In this document: positions 26,122-35,475 of the stretch, one piece after another
How the letters are laid out: each line of letters begins with the position of its first letter
Position numbering within the stretch: the first letter of the stretch is position 1
NCBI RefSeq assembly: GCF_001274945.1
Contig: NZ_LILB01000001.1
Location: 868,078 to 932,077, forward strand
Length of the DNA stretch: 64,000 bases
Direction: 5' to 3'
Source of the DNA: Viridibacillus arvi
GTDB lineage: Bacteria > Bacillota > Bacilli > Bacillales_A > Planococcaceae
Translations under genes and position numbers: made by a program
Notes under the pieces: generated by a model
Databases searched by the model: none
The model's input: only the letters and a program-made list of their open reading frames with translations
What the model was told of the DNA's origin: nothing

Positions 26122-26994
26122 TCACCCTTGAAACGTAATCCAAACTGGACAAGATTCATTAGGAAATAGCTCTAGAATTTCTAATGCATATGGGCTCGTC
26201 GTATCGAATTCACCTATAAGTGCTGCATAACCATTTCTCTTTGCATATGTGATTTGATTGTAGGTTAGTACTTGAAGTAGTGGTAGATGCTCAAGTTGAT
26301 CTACGCCACTCCACCCAATTTCCAATTCCGTTTCATACTCAGCTTCGTGTAAAAATGAATACGCAATAATGTTTTGATTTATTGGATTACAAAGGAGAAA
26401 ACTGCCTTCTAAAATGGCATCATCATATAGTTGTTGCCATTCTTTTAAAGACAAATCTGCCACTGGGTTTGCAAGATGCGTTTCTTCATAATTCCGCTTA
26501 ACAAGTGCTGTTAATTGCTCCATCAGTTGTTGATTATCCATTATGTCTTTTAAAGATTTCAAGTCGTAATAGCTCTAATCCAATACTTGAAAGTGTTGGT
26601 CTAAATCTAATTTAGGCATATATGTTTTCCGAATAATATTCAAATCTAATTGTTCATATAGCTCCATTTGCTTCTTTGTCGTTTCCCATAAAGATGTTTG
26701 CAAAGGAAGCTCCAACATCTCATTTTGCTTAACATATTGTATCAATTGTAGTTCCACATTTTGAGAAGAGGACGGGTTACCATATACTCGAAAATACAGG
26801 CAATTCGGATGCAATTTACTTTTCCAAGTAACAATTAACCCCACAAGATTCTCTTCTTCATATGCCATATAAACAAACTCATATTTTTGTTGTTCTACAA
26901 TATGTAAAACAAAGGGCTCCTCATAGCTATATTTCATCGAATCTTTCACTTTGTTTAACTGATTTCCGGTATACTTTTTCATGTTGAAATTCAA
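26122..26994 (-). pseudogene. GNAT-like gene split by an in-frame TAG
   Basis: The first part (26994-26575) encodes 139 residues from MNFNMKKYTGNQLNK to LDLDQHFQVLD and ends in TAG. The same frame continues without interruption through SYYDL and KSLKDIMDNQQ to 26122, a further 150 residues or so ending ESCPVWITFQG. Both halves have GNAT-like strands (EFVYMAYEEENLVGLIVTW; SFLLCNPINQNIIAYSFL). A single two-domain protein of about 290 residues is the likely ancestor, broken by one nonsense codon. A TTG at 26562 could restart the second half, but it lacks a ribosome site. Confidence 0.75.
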
Positions 26995-27030
26995 ACGAAT
27001 CCGCTCATTTCAATATAATGTTTAGTGTAA

Positions 27031-27624
27031 CTACTGCTTTCCACAATCATAACAACGTCTATCTTTATCTTTTTGCCCATACATACGCAGTTCCTTTTCA
27101 ATACCGCACACTCGGCACTTCTCAAAATAGATTTGCGGTAACTTTCCCGCTTCAGCTAATGGTACCCATTCCGTTTCGTACAAGCTTTTTGTCATACCAA
27201 AATCTATTAATACTAGATGTCCTTCAGCGTCCAAGCCAAAATTACTACTATCTTTTAAATCAAAACTATCAAACCTCTGATCGAGCTCTCTTAATAACGC
27301 TTTCAATTTTGGGGGAATTCTACAATCTTCAACGACATTTAACTCATATGTCTGATTGTTTTTTAACTCTAAATTTTCGTAATAACGTTGGATACAAATA
27401 TCCTCATTGACATAAACCATTTCTGCTAATAAATCTGAAACGTTTCGAGCTTTCATATATTCATATATTTCAATCTCATTTAGTGATTGTTTGTATCCTA
27501 TCGGATGTAAATGTACTTTAATGACAAACTCATCAACTCGGTATACTTTTCTTGTTGACCCGATACCAATGCAGTTTTCTTCTATGCAATAGGGTTGCCA
27601 ATTTGAAATTATCCTGCTTACCAT
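27031..27624 (-). CDS. Protein kinase-like protein with C-terminal zinc ribbon
   Basis: The 197-residue protein has a Gly loop IGIGSTRKVYRV (residues 19-30), the lysine strand EFVIKVHLH and the metal motif HLVLIDFGMTKSLYE, all of which recall small protein-kinase-like folds. The middle, where the catalytic HRD loop should be, is short and reads FDLKDSSNFGLD. The tail KCRVCGIEKELRMYG ... RRCYDCGKQ is a CxxC-CxxC zinc ribbon. Such kinase-ribbon fusions occur in Bacillus genomes without known function. GAGGAC precedes the start. Confidence 0.75.
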   Translation of the reverse strand: MVSRIISNWQPYCIEENCIGIGSTRKVYRVDEFVIKVHLHPIGYKQSLNEIEIYEYMKARNVSDLLAEMVYVNEDICIQRYYENLELKNNQTYELNVVEDCRIPPKLKALLRELDQRFDSFDLKDSSNFGLDAEGHLVLIDFGMTKSLYETEWVPLAEAGKLPQIYFEKCRVCGIEKELRMYGQKDKDRRCYDCGKQ

Positions 27625-27678
27625 TTAATCAGTCCTCGCTATCAGTTGAAATTCGAGATAATTAACGCTATTAGTCTA

Positions 27679-28152
27679 TTATTCGTTAAATAATCTTGAT
27701 AATAAGTTATATTCAGGATTAACTGCCCATGTTTCATACGGTACAAAAGATTCCGCCCTCATTGCATCGAGGGTACGAGATTTTTGTTGTGGGCGAGTTA
27801 TATATTGATCTATATTAGATTCGTTTAATTGAATATATTGGGCTTCTTTAATTTCTTCTGGTTGAATTTTTATTTCGCCGCTAACGTACTCTGCTTTAAA
27901 AACAACAGATAAAACGTGCTTTGTTGCATTAAAATAGACACCTGTTATGCCAATAGGACGTATTTCAATGCCAGTCTCTTCTAAAAATTCTCTATAAACT
28001 GCCTTATCTAATGGCTCCCCAACTTCAACATTTCCACCTGGCATTTCCCACGTATCCGAACGCCAATGTGTCCTAAGTAATAAAACCTCATCTTTTTCAT
28101 TCTTTACTAAAGCTGAGACAGCGATAGTCTGTTTTGGTGGTTTATACTCCAA
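27679..28152 (-). CDS. Nudix hydrolase
   Basis: TTG 28152 lies after GGGGTGAT. The 157-residue protein has a full Nudix box: GGNVEVGEPLDKA, YREFLEETGIEI, with GX5EX7REUXEEXGU intact. It would cleave a nucleoside diphosphate linked to another moiety in the cytosol, Mg-dependent. It is next to the kinase-like gene on the same strand, 54 bp away, perhaps co-transcribed. Substrate not predictable. Confidence 0.9.
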   Translation of the reverse strand: MEYKPPKQTIAVSALVKNEKDEVLLLRTHWRSDTWEMPGGNVEVGEPLDKAVYREFLEETGIEIRPIGITGVYFNATKHVLSVVFKAEYVSGEIKIQPEEIKEAQYIQLNESNIDQYITRPQQKSRTLDAMRAESFVPYETWAVNPEYNLLSRLFNE

Positions 28153-28641
28153 ATGAAATCACCCCATACACTTATTTGATCTTCATCATTCAATTATCCT
28201 ATAAATTTTTTATTTTTACGTAAACCTATTTAATTATAGATAGTTTATTTTAACCTAATTTTTAGTTAATTAGATAGATATATGTAAGGATTTTTAAATA
28301 TTTATTTTTCCAACTTATAAATAGTGCTAACTTGACCACTGTATGACTGAGCGAGATTATTAATGAATAAAAGGCAATTTTAATACTATTACTGGGTTCT
28401 CAAGCTCTCCATCGGTAATTCAGCTTATCATTTATTTTTCACCTTCTTATTTTTCATTAAGAAGTTAGTCGTAGGCTACAATGTGATGTTTCACCATTTA
28501 TAAATGTGATATACTTTAAATACAATAAAAGTAAAATACTCTAAAGTTATACTTAATAATAGGTCCATAATAATTTTATCTATATTGATGTTAGTTTAAA
28601 GAACTATTAATTTTTAGATTAAATTTAGAGAGGAACTTACA
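28153..28641. other. Divergent intergenic region, 489 bp
   Basis: Very AT-rich. It must hold promoters for the Nudix gene (leftward) and the LCP gene (rightward). No repeat, RNA or small gene could be supported. Confidence 0.5.
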
Positions 28642-29682
28642 ATGAGAATGAAAAGAAATACACAAAAAAGAGAGAAATCTAAAAAGAAACTATTAAAAAT
28701 AGTCAAAATAGTCAGTATATATTTATTCTTAGCCATAATTAGTTATGGTGGTTTTGTTTTTATAAAAATGAAAAATGCCTATGATAGTTCAACAGTTAAT
28801 TTAGAGAGAACCGGAGATAAATCAGATCTGAGAGAAGACGAAGTGACATTTAATGAAAATCCAATTTCAATATTGTTATTAGGAATTGAAGATTATTCTA
28901 GTAAAAAAAAGGATGGTCGAGCAGATACTCAAATGGTTATTACGTTAGATCCTAGTACAAATGTTATTAATATGGTTACCGTTCCTAGGGATACAAGGGT
29001 CAATATTGAAAATGCAGGGGAATTCTCAGGTATTCATAAAATGAATTCAGCTTATACATATGGAGATATTACAGGATACGGAGCAGTTAAACTTCAAATA
29101 GAAACTGTTGAAAAGTTCCTTAACATTCCAATAGATAACTTTATTGCAATTAACTTCGAAGGATTTCGTGACATAGTGGATGCTCTTGGCGGAGTTTCTA
29201 TAGATATAAAAACAGGTTTTTGGGAAGAAAATATTTATGATGGATCAAAGATAGATTTTAATGAGGGAAAATCTCACTTAACTGGTGAAGAGTCACTTGC
29301 TTTTGTAAGGATGCGAAAAAGAGCTGAAAATGCTATATATTCCCGCGAAGAAAGACAAAGACAGTTCTTAAAAGCAACGATTGACCAAGCAATATCAGCA
29401 GGAACAATTTTTAAGATTGGTCAATTAACAGATATTCTTGGCAAAAATGTAGAGACAAATTTATCGTTAAAAGAAATTTATGCACTGCAAAAAAAATATT
29501 CAAAATCAAGCGATTTATCAATAAAAACGATAGCAATTAAAGGTACTGATAGAAGAGTCGACGGAAGCTTCTACTATATACCTGAAGAGAAAAGTCTAAA
29601 GAAAGTCAGCAAAAAATTACGTAATATACTCCAGTTAAATAATGAGAAAAACTTCATTACTAATGCTGATTTCGTAGAATAA
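28642..29682 (+). CDS. LytR-CpsA-Psr (LCP) family cell-wall ligase
   Basis: The 346-residue protein has a basic N-terminus and one membrane anchor (about residues 24-42). The LCP domain follows: ISILLLGIEDY, RADTQMVITLDP, VTVPRDTRVNI, MNSAYTYG, then DALGGVSIDI and AFVRMRKRAENAIYSREERQRQ. The Arg and Asp residues that bind polyprenyl pyrophosphate are present. LCP enzymes attach teichoic acid or other glycopolymers to peptidoglycan on the outer membrane face. The gene is monocistronic with its own terminator. Confidence 0.92.
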   Translation: MRMKRNTQKREKSKKKLLKIVKIVSIYLFLAIISYGGFVFIKMKNAYDSSTVNLERTGDKSDLREDEVTFNENPISILLLGIEDYSSKKKDGRADTQMVITLDPSTNVINMVTVPRDTRVNIENAGEFSGIHKMNSAYTYGDITGYGAVKLQIETVEKFLNIPIDNFIAINFEGFRDIVDALGGVSIDIKTGFWEENIYDGSKIDFNEGKSHLTGEESLAFVRMRKRAENAIYSREERQRQFLKATIDQAISAGTIFKIGQLTDILGKNVETNLSLKEIYALQKKYSKSSDLSIKTIAIKGTDRRVDGSFYYIPEEKSLKKVSKKLRNILQLNNEKNFITNADFVE

Positions 29683-29719
29683 ATAGTATCTGATTGTTAT
29701 ATTCGATTATTATAAAATT

Positions 29720-29760
29720 AAACAACCTGTCGTCGATGTGAAGTCGGTGACAGGTTGTTT
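29720..29760. terminator. Bidirectional terminator between LCP and MFS genes
   Basis: A 12-bp stem, AAACAACCTGTC with GACAGGTTGTTT (29720-29731 and 29749-29760), with A/T tracts on both sides serving convergent genes. Confidence 0.85.
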
Positions 29761-29780
29761 TATGTTGAGAGACGAACTTA

Positions 29781-31019
29781 TTAAGTTGTTTCCCCCTTGC
29801 TCAACTCTATCTTTCGATCACCCTTTAATTGAAAGCCCTTTTTCCAAGAAAGAACCACGAATCCAGAAGCTACAATCAATAGCCCACTAAGGATAATAAA
29901 GCAGTATATGATTAAATCTGAAGATACTAACTGAGTAAAGAGAGCAAGTAAGACGATCCTAAACAATAACCCAATTGAACGGAATAAACTATCCACTCTT
30001 CCTATGATTTCATTAGGAATTTGGTCCATCAAGAAAGTGTTTCTAGCAACTCGTGCTCCACTATTTCCTACTGCAATAAAAAACATAAGCGATAAATACA
30101 CGGGTAGATTTACTAGAACAATCAATGAAATAGCAATGGTATAAGTAATAACACTAACAATTATTGTCTTTTCATTTCCTATTTTTCTCGCGAGAATGGG
30201 TACAAACATCCCAGCAATAATTGCGCCGAATGCATAAATCATACTTTCAATCCCATAAGCACTTGCTGAAGCCTTTAATACATCCCTTAAATAAACCGGA
30301 AACAAATAGTTCGTGATCATCACACCAATAAAGGGCATTATCGAGAATACTAAAAACACGAACATAGTAGGACGAATCATCATATATCTTAATCCTTCAC
30401 TAACTCTTGTTTTATTCGTTTCCCCTTTTTTATCTATTGGTTTCCCCATATAGGGAAGTTTCATATAAAAGTAGATAGCTGCAGCATATGAAAGGACATC
30501 AAGTAACAAAATATAGTGCAAATCCCATTTCACTAATAAAATGCTCGCTAATGCTCCCGCTATCATACTTGAAAGCTGACTCTGAACTTCCATCGTACCA
30601 TTCAATGCTTTGTATTGATCTTTATTAAAAATTTCTTGATTTAAAGCAAACATAGTAGGAAAATAGATGGTGTAATATAAACTTCCTATCATATAAATAA
30701 TCGTGTACTGCCATACCTCATAAGGTAAACCGATAAATCCTATTAATGTGAAAAGCATTAAAAATAGAAAGCATACAAATTCACTAATTAAAAGGATTTT
30801 CTTCCGATTCATCTTGTCGACTAGGTTCCCTATAAATGGCGTAATTAGAAAGTTAATAATTGTCATGCATATAGATATGTAACCAAACACTGTATTTCCA
30901 TTATCACTAGATACTAGCATCCATGGTATAGCGATCATCGTAATACCTGAACCAATTGAAGAAGCAATATTAGCAAAAATAATCAATCGAAAACGAGAAT
31001 CATTATATAAATTTCCCAT
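29781..31019 (-). CDS. MFS_3-type transporter, 12 TM
   Basis: This 412-residue protein starts MGNLYNDSRFRLIIFANIASSIGSG and has the loop motif GNLVDKMNRKKILLISEF, the layout of the MFS_3/enterobactin-exporter-like or macrolide-efflux-like branch. About 12 segments are visible, with a cytoplasmic loop PYMGKPIDKKGETNKTR between halves. The tail is charged (KGDRKIELSKGETT). GGGG lies some ten bases before the ATG. No adjacent regulator. Confidence 0.87.
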   Translation of the reverse strand: MGNLYNDSRFRLIIFANIASSIGSGITMIAIPWMLVSSDNGNTVFGYISICMTIINFLITPFIGNLVDKMNRKKILLISEFVCFLFLMLFTLIGFIGLPYEVWQYTIIYMIGSLYYTIYFPTMFALNQEIFNKDQYKALNGTMEVQSQLSSMIAGALASILLVKWDLHYILLLDVLSYAAAIYFYMKLPYMGKPIDKKGETNKTRVSEGLRYMMIRPTMFVFLVFSIMPFIGVMITNYLFPVYLRDVLKASASAYGIESMIYAFGAIIAGMFVPILARKIGNEKTIIVSVITYTIAISLIVLVNLPVYLSLMFFIAVGNSGARVARNTFLMDQIPNEIIGRVDSLFRSIGLLFRIVLLALFTQLVSSDLIIYCFIILSGLLIVASGFVVLSWKKGFQLKGDRKIELSKGETT

Positions 31020-31185
31020 GATAGTGTACCCCTTTTATCTAGAGAGTTAAGTCCCAAAAACTCCCCGTCTATTTAGTACTTTTACTATAATGGAAAATTC
31101 CAATTTCAAATTCAATCATAAGTTCGAATTTCAACTCATCCAATTGACTGAAAATATAGAAATTATTTTAGTGGTTTTGAAATAA

Positions 31186-32070
31186 TTACACCATCGAATT
31201 CTTTAATATATTGACACTTTCATCATAAAAATCATTATGTTTCACTATCCCTCTCCTACTACACCAAGCAATTGATCCAATCGCATCTAATAAGGAATAG
31301 AACGGAAGTATTTTGTCTAAATCAATGATTGGACGGATACTCTCATACCCCTGCATATATGCATCTCGAGTTCCAGGGTGGTTACTCCAAATATCTCTAT
31401 TTATCTTAGTGAAATCTATTTCCGTAGAACCTGCTCTTGAACTTTCGAAATCAATGATGCCGGCTACTCCGGAGTCGTTGATTAATATATTGCCTGGACG
31501 AAAATCTAGATGCACTAGGCAAGGACCATCTGGTTGGGGTAAAGCTTTGAACATCTCGTTGAATTTATTTTCACTTTTTTCAATGAGCTCTGTAGGTAAG
31601 AGTTCCCCACATTGAACTAAGTATTGATTAAATAGATTTTTTATATATAATCTCCAGTCATTTTTCTCAAGATATTGAAATCCATTTTGTTCTTCATACC
31701 CATAACTTTGGAAACTCGCTTCATGAAGCTGTGCATGATTTAGGCCGATTTGGTAAGCAAGCTGAGTATCAACGTTGCTTGTACAAGGTACACCCTTTAT
31801 CTCTGAAAGTAGCAAAGCTCCACTATCCGCTTCATCACCTACCCAATAATCTAACACACGAGGAACAGGCAAATCCGACTCTATCTTTTTTAGAATCGTA
31901 TACTCACGGAACAGTTTATCTTTTGTGAATGGGATTTTAATATACACATTCTCATTGTTCGTCAAACCAAGCTTATACACCTCTGAACTAAAAGACTCCG
32001 GGACATTTTCTATGGATTTGATATTTAATTTAAAATGATCCATTACAGTTTGTAATTGTGTGCTCTGCAT
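31186..32070 (-). CDS. Aminoglycoside phosphotransferase-family (APH) kinase
   Basis: ATG 32070 follows AAAAGGAGG. The 294-residue protein contains VYIKIPFTKDKLFREY (ATP lysine region), the catalytic loop LVHLDFRPGNILIND with D and N of the Brenner motif, and GIIDFESSRAGSTEIDF as the metal motif. This is the APH/choline kinase fold; chromosomal copies usually phosphorylate sugars, amino-alcohols or antibiotics. Resistance function should not be assumed. The minisatellite at 32181-32582 begins 110 bp upstream of its start. Confidence 0.85.
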   Translation of the reverse strand: MQSTQLQTVMDHFKLNIKSIENVPESFSSEVYKLGLTNNENVYIKIPFTKDKLFREYTILKKIESDLPVPRVLDYWVGDEADSGALLLSEIKGVPCTSNVDTQLAYQIGLNHAQLHEASFQSYGYEEQNGFQYLEKNDWRLYIKNLFNQYLVQCGELLPTELIEKSENKFNEMFKALPQPDGPCLVHLDFRPGNILINDSGVAGIIDFESSRAGSTEIDFTKINRDIWSNHPGTRDAYMQGYESIRPIIDLDKILPFYSLLDAIGSIAWCSRRGIVKHNDFYDESVNILKNSMV

Positions 32071-32180
32071 AAAATCCTCCTTTTGAATGTAGTACAGTTA
32101 TGATATATACAAATTTAAACAATATTTTAGTTCATATCTATTATATCTCAATTAGTTTAAGTATTGGTGGTGGATCATTT

Positions 32181-32582
32181 AGCGCTACTCGAGGTTTTGG
32201 CGCTGCTCGGGCTTCTTTTAGCGCTGCTCGTGGGCTCTTTGGCGCTACTCGCAGGTTTTGGCGCTACTCGCGAGCTCTTTTTTAGCGCTGCTCGCGGATT
32301 CTTTGGCACTACTGGAGCTCTTTTTAGCGCTACTCGCGGGCTTTAGCGCTACTCGCAGGTTTTAGCGCTTCTCGAGCTCTTTTTAGCGCTGCTCGCGGGC
32401 TCTTTGGCGCTGCTCGGCCTTCTTTTAGCGCTACTCGGGGACTCTTTGGCGCTGCTCGTGCTCTTTTTAGCGCTACTCACCGACTTTGGCGCTTCTCGAG
32501 CTTCCTTTAGCGTTACTCGCGGATTCTTTGGTGCTTCCCGAGCTCCTTTTAGCGCTGCTCAGTCTTCCTTTAGCGCTACTCG
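32181..32582. repeat. GC-rich minisatellite, about 20 units of 21 bp
   Basis: Twenty imperfect copies of an 11-bp core (A/G)GCGCT(A/G)CTCG occur at intervals close to 21 bp, separated by 7-12 bases of the type CGGGCTCTTTT. The core contains the palindrome AGCGCT. Because the period is a multiple of three and stop-free, several plus-strand frames are open through it with seven-residue repeats such as FSATRGF and LALLxxL. None of these frames has a ribosome site, so they are not listed as genes. Composition contrasts sharply with flanks. Confidence 0.9.
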
Positions 32583-32693
32583 AGAACCTCCCACAATGTT
32601 ATCTTTACAACTTTGACTTTCTTATTTAATATATGATAATTTTAATTTAGGATAATTTTTCCATTATAATCAATTTAGGAGGTCTCATCATAA

Positions 32694-32972
32694 ATGTCAA
32701 TCGCTCAATTTTACGCCATCATTATATTTGCTATAAGTTTAATTGGCGTATTTTTCATAAAACGAATGGGTAAGTACATTTATGCGTTTATATTATTCGA
32801 AATTGGAATAGTCCTTATTGTAGTAACTGGTTTTCTTCCTATTGATAATTGGGGCAAGATGGGATACGGAATAATTGGTCTTTCTGTTATGGCCTTGGCA
32901 ATAGTTATGATGATACTTATTGGAGTAATCACTTTGATACTCAATTATTTCAAGAAAGATACCTCTTATTAA
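32694..32972 (+). CDS. Small membrane protein, 92 aa
   Basis: AGGAGG lies about eleven bases before ATG 32694. Three hydrophobic segments (residues 4-22, 27-48, 58-85) leave very short loops, FIKRMGKY and IDNWGKMG. No family recognised. It follows the minisatellite on the plus strand and ends at a terminator. Confidence 0.65.
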   Translation: MSIAQFYAIIIFAISLIGVFFIKRMGKYIYAFILFEIGIVLIVVTGFLPIDNWGKMGYGIIGLSVMALAIVMMILIGVITLILNYFKKDTSY

Positions 32973-33027
32973 CGGTGATATAAAACAGTAACCCTAAACT
33001 CTATTGTTTAATTATGCTATAAAAAGC

Positions 33028-33064
33028 AAAAGCCTTACTACATTTGACATGTAATAAGGCTTTT
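33028..33064. terminator. Terminator after small membrane protein gene
   Basis: Stem AAAAGCCTTA / TAAGGCTTTT (33028-33037 with 33055-33064) with flanking A and T tracts; it can act in both directions. Confidence 0.8.
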
Positions 33065-33226
33065 ATTTGTTATATAATATCGTATTGATTTATACAAAAT
33101 TCCTTCGTAAAAAGTTAATAAAGTTGTTTAATTCTTAGCGGGCACAATCCCCCATTAGCTTAAGTACATAAATTCACAAAATATACACTCAGCAAGGTTA
33201 ATATTTATGTTTTGCTTAATTATAAA

Positions 33227-34225
33227 CTATTTAATTTTAACAATTATTTTCCCTTTAGCTCTTCCTAGTTCCGAATATTCCATTGCCTTTTGAGTATCTT
33301 CAAAACTAAAAACTTTATCAATTACAGGAGTGATTCCTCCAGATTCAATAATGTTTGCAATAGTACTTAATTGATCGCCATTTGGTTTCATATATAAAAA
33401 CGTATATTGAGCATTATGTTTTTTTTCAAGTGTAGTAAGTTTGTAACTTGCTGCTGAAAACAACATCGTTTTAAAGAATCCTAAACCATATTCTCTAGCA
33501 AAACGAGCATTTGGTAAACCCGAAACAGAAACAATTTTCCCTCCGTCTTTTATAACATTGAATGATTTTTCTAGTACCTTTCCCCCAAGTGTATCAAAAA
33601 CGGCATCATAATTGTTTAGTCTATCTTCAAACTTTTCAGTCTTGTAATTAATAATCTCATCTGCACCCAAAGATTTCACTAAATTCATACCCGCATCACT
33701 AGTGGTCGTTGCAACAGTAGCCCCCATTAATTTGGCCAGTTGAATTGCAAATGTACCTACACCACCTGCCCCAGCTTGAATCAGTATTTTTTGTCCCTTT
33801 TGTAATTGTATTATGTCATGCAATGCTTGGTATGAGGTAAGGCCCACAAGTGGAATCGATGCAGCTTCCTCAAAGCTCAAATTTTTAGGCTTTAAAGCTA
33901 TGTCGTTTTCATGAATTGCTAAAAATTCTGCAAAAGTTCCAATTTTACTTTTTCGTGGGCGTCCATATATTTCGTCTCCAACTGTAAAACGAGTCACTTT
34001 TGCCCCAACCTTAACTACTACACCCGAAAAGTCATTCCCTAAAATAAGTGGCATTTTATATTTAGTCAATAATTTCACTTTTCCATCACGGATTTTAAAG
34101 TCTATTGGGTTAATGCTAGCGGCCTGGATTTCCGTGAGCACCTCGTAATCGCCAATTTCAGGTAGAGGCATATCTGTTAAATGTATTGGTACTTTCCCGT
34201 ATCTATCTATAACCATTGCTTTCAT
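33227..34225 (-). CDS. NADPH-dependent quinone oxidoreductase-like (zinc-less MDR)
   Basis: ATG 34225 (MKAMVIDRYGKV) has GGAGGT seven bases before it, giving 332 residues. It shows a GroES-like N-domain (ASINPIDFKIRDG, ILGNDFSGVV) and a Rossmann motif AGAGGVGTFAIQLAKLMGA. No structural zinc cysteines are present, as in quinone oxidoreductase and crotonyl-type enzymes. It follows the ArsR gene by 30 bp in the same transcript, so the regulator probably controls it, perhaps in response to electrophiles. Confidence 0.88.
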   Translation of the reverse strand: MKAMVIDRYGKVPIHLTDMPLPEIGDYEVLTEIQAASINPIDFKIRDGKVKLLTKYKMPLILGNDFSGVVVKVGAKVTRFTVGDEIYGRPRKSKIGTFAEFLAIHENDIALKPKNLSFEEAASIPLVGLTSYQALHDIIQLQKGQKILIQAGAGGVGTFAIQLAKLMGATVATTTSDAGMNLVKSLGADEIINYKTEKFEDRLNNYDAVFDTLGGKVLEKSFNVIKDGGKIVSVSGLPNARFAREYGLGFFKTMLFSAASYKLTTLEKKHNAQYTFLYMKPNGDQLSTIANIIESGGITPVIDKVFSFEDTQKAMEYSELGRAKGKIIVKIK

Positions 34226-34255
34226 TGCATATACCTCCACGTAAAATCTAATCTA

Positions 34256-34591
34256 TTACTTAGTTTCAATGATCAACTTTTCAATATCATTTATAAGATT
34301 CTTTAATAAACTTATTTTTGTACTAACATCAATATAATAAAAGTTTTTTGTGCCCTCTTTACGCATAATAATAATACCTGCTTCTCTCAATACCCGTAGA
34401 TGATGTGAAACGGCAGGACGAGAAAGATGTGTTTGTTGAGTGATTTCACCTACACGTAATCCATTTTTACAATCGGTTCCCATTAGAACTAACAAGATAG
34501 ATTGACGAGTTTCATCACCAATTGCCAATAGTACTTTCTGACAATTAATAAAATCTTCTTTAATTAGCTTTAATTGATAATTTTTATTCAT
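34256..34591 (-). CDS. ArsR-family winged-helix regulator
   Basis: ATG 34591 follows GGAGGT. The 111-residue protein has LLAIGDETRQSILLVLMG, then VGEITQQTHLSRPAVSHHLRVLREAGII, the ArsR recognition helix, and a beta-wing MRKEGTKNFYYID. The ELCVC metal motif of ArsR is absent; a lone Cys is in GTDCKNG. It is the first gene in an operon with the oxidoreductase, which suggests control by a reactive organic compound rather than a metal. Confidence 0.9.
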   Translation of the reverse strand: MNKNYQLKLIKEDFINCQKVLLAIGDETRQSILLVLMGTDCKNGLRVGEITQQTHLSRPAVSHHLRVLREAGIIIMRKEGTKNFYYIDVSTKISLLKNLINDIEKLIIETK

Positions 34592-34874
34592 CTATCTAAG
34601 ACCTCCGATGATCCAACAACTAGTTTAAACAAATCAACCACTGTAATGAGTATAAGAATAAACAATAGAAACTATCTATGCAATATTGGGAAAGAAAATC
34701 GAGACGAACTATATCTCATAGGATTTAAAAACTAGCCATATAAGATAGAAATCCATCAATTGAAAGGGATTTTTGAATATCTGTAGAATTTTAATTAAAA
34801 GACTAAACAAAATATTAATACTCAGAATTCAACTTAATGACAAGCAAAATTAATGATTGATGAGGAGGGATTAC

Positions 34875-35378
34875 GTGAAGCAAGGAAAGTTTCTGCTATT
34901 TATTTTCACATTTTTCTTATTTGGTTGTGGATTAAATAATAATACAAAAGATGTGATGCCTGAAAAAATGCCTAGTGACTTTGATTTTTCAGTCAAATTC
35001 GGTGTTGGAAAAAAGAATGAAATCGATACTTATGAAGATAAGGTTACGAAGGATTTAGTAGATGATGGAACAGCAACAATAAATCTCCCTCTTTCAATAG
35101 AAGAAAAGGAGAAAATTTATGAGAAAATGAAAAACATCAATATAATAAGGTTGAAAGAGTTAACCCCTAGAACTGAGTGTATGACAAAACCCTATAGTGA
35201 AGATGAATGGAAAATCACTATTAATGGTGAGAAAATAACACCTTACATTTCTGGAGCATATTGCGAAAAAGCAAATGCTGAAAATAAACTGATTGATTTA
35301 CGAAATTACATACGAAATATAGTTCAAAACAAAGTTGAATATCAAAAGCTTCCAGAAGCTACAGGTGGATATGAATAA
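34875..35378 (+). CDS. Putative lipoprotein, 167 aa
   Basis: GTG 34875 is preferred: GAGGAGGG ends five bases before it, and the protein then starts MKQGKFLLFIFTFFLFGCG, a clean lipoprotein signal with Cys at the LFGC lipobox. The mature part has an acidic, Lys-rich body and two further cysteines (TECMTKP and AYCEKAN) that may form a disulfide outside the cell. Family not recognised. Confidence 0.75.
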   Translation: MKQGKFLLFIFTFFLFGCGLNNNTKDVMPEKMPSDFDFSVKFGVGKKNEIDTYEDKVTKDLVDDGTATINLPLSIEEKEKIYEKMKNINIIRLKELTPRTECMTKPYSEDEWKITINGEKITPYISGAYCEKANAENKLIDLRNYIRNIVQNKVEYQKLPEATGGYE

Positions 35379-35439
35379 TTAGTACTCTAGGGAATTTACT
35401 TGCACATTTTATAATAGAATTTGTCTTATAAAACACATG

Positions 35440-35469
35440 AAAACGCTTGGAAGACTATCCAAGCGTTTT
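35440..35469. terminator. Bidirectional terminator
   Basis: A perfect 12-bp stem AAAACGCTTGGA / TCCAAGCGTTTT between the convergent lipoprotein and HAD genes, A/T tracts on both sides. Confidence 0.9.
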
Positions 35470-35475
35470 TACCTG

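Noticed and set aside
32181..32582. Possible CRISPR array
   Set aside because: Units are contiguous, imperfect and have no unique spacers of constant length; no cas gene is nearby.
32100..32616. Open frames through the minisatellite encoding seven-residue repeats
   Set aside because: The frames exist only because the 21-bp period lacks stops; none has a ribosome site, and different frames look equally protein-like.
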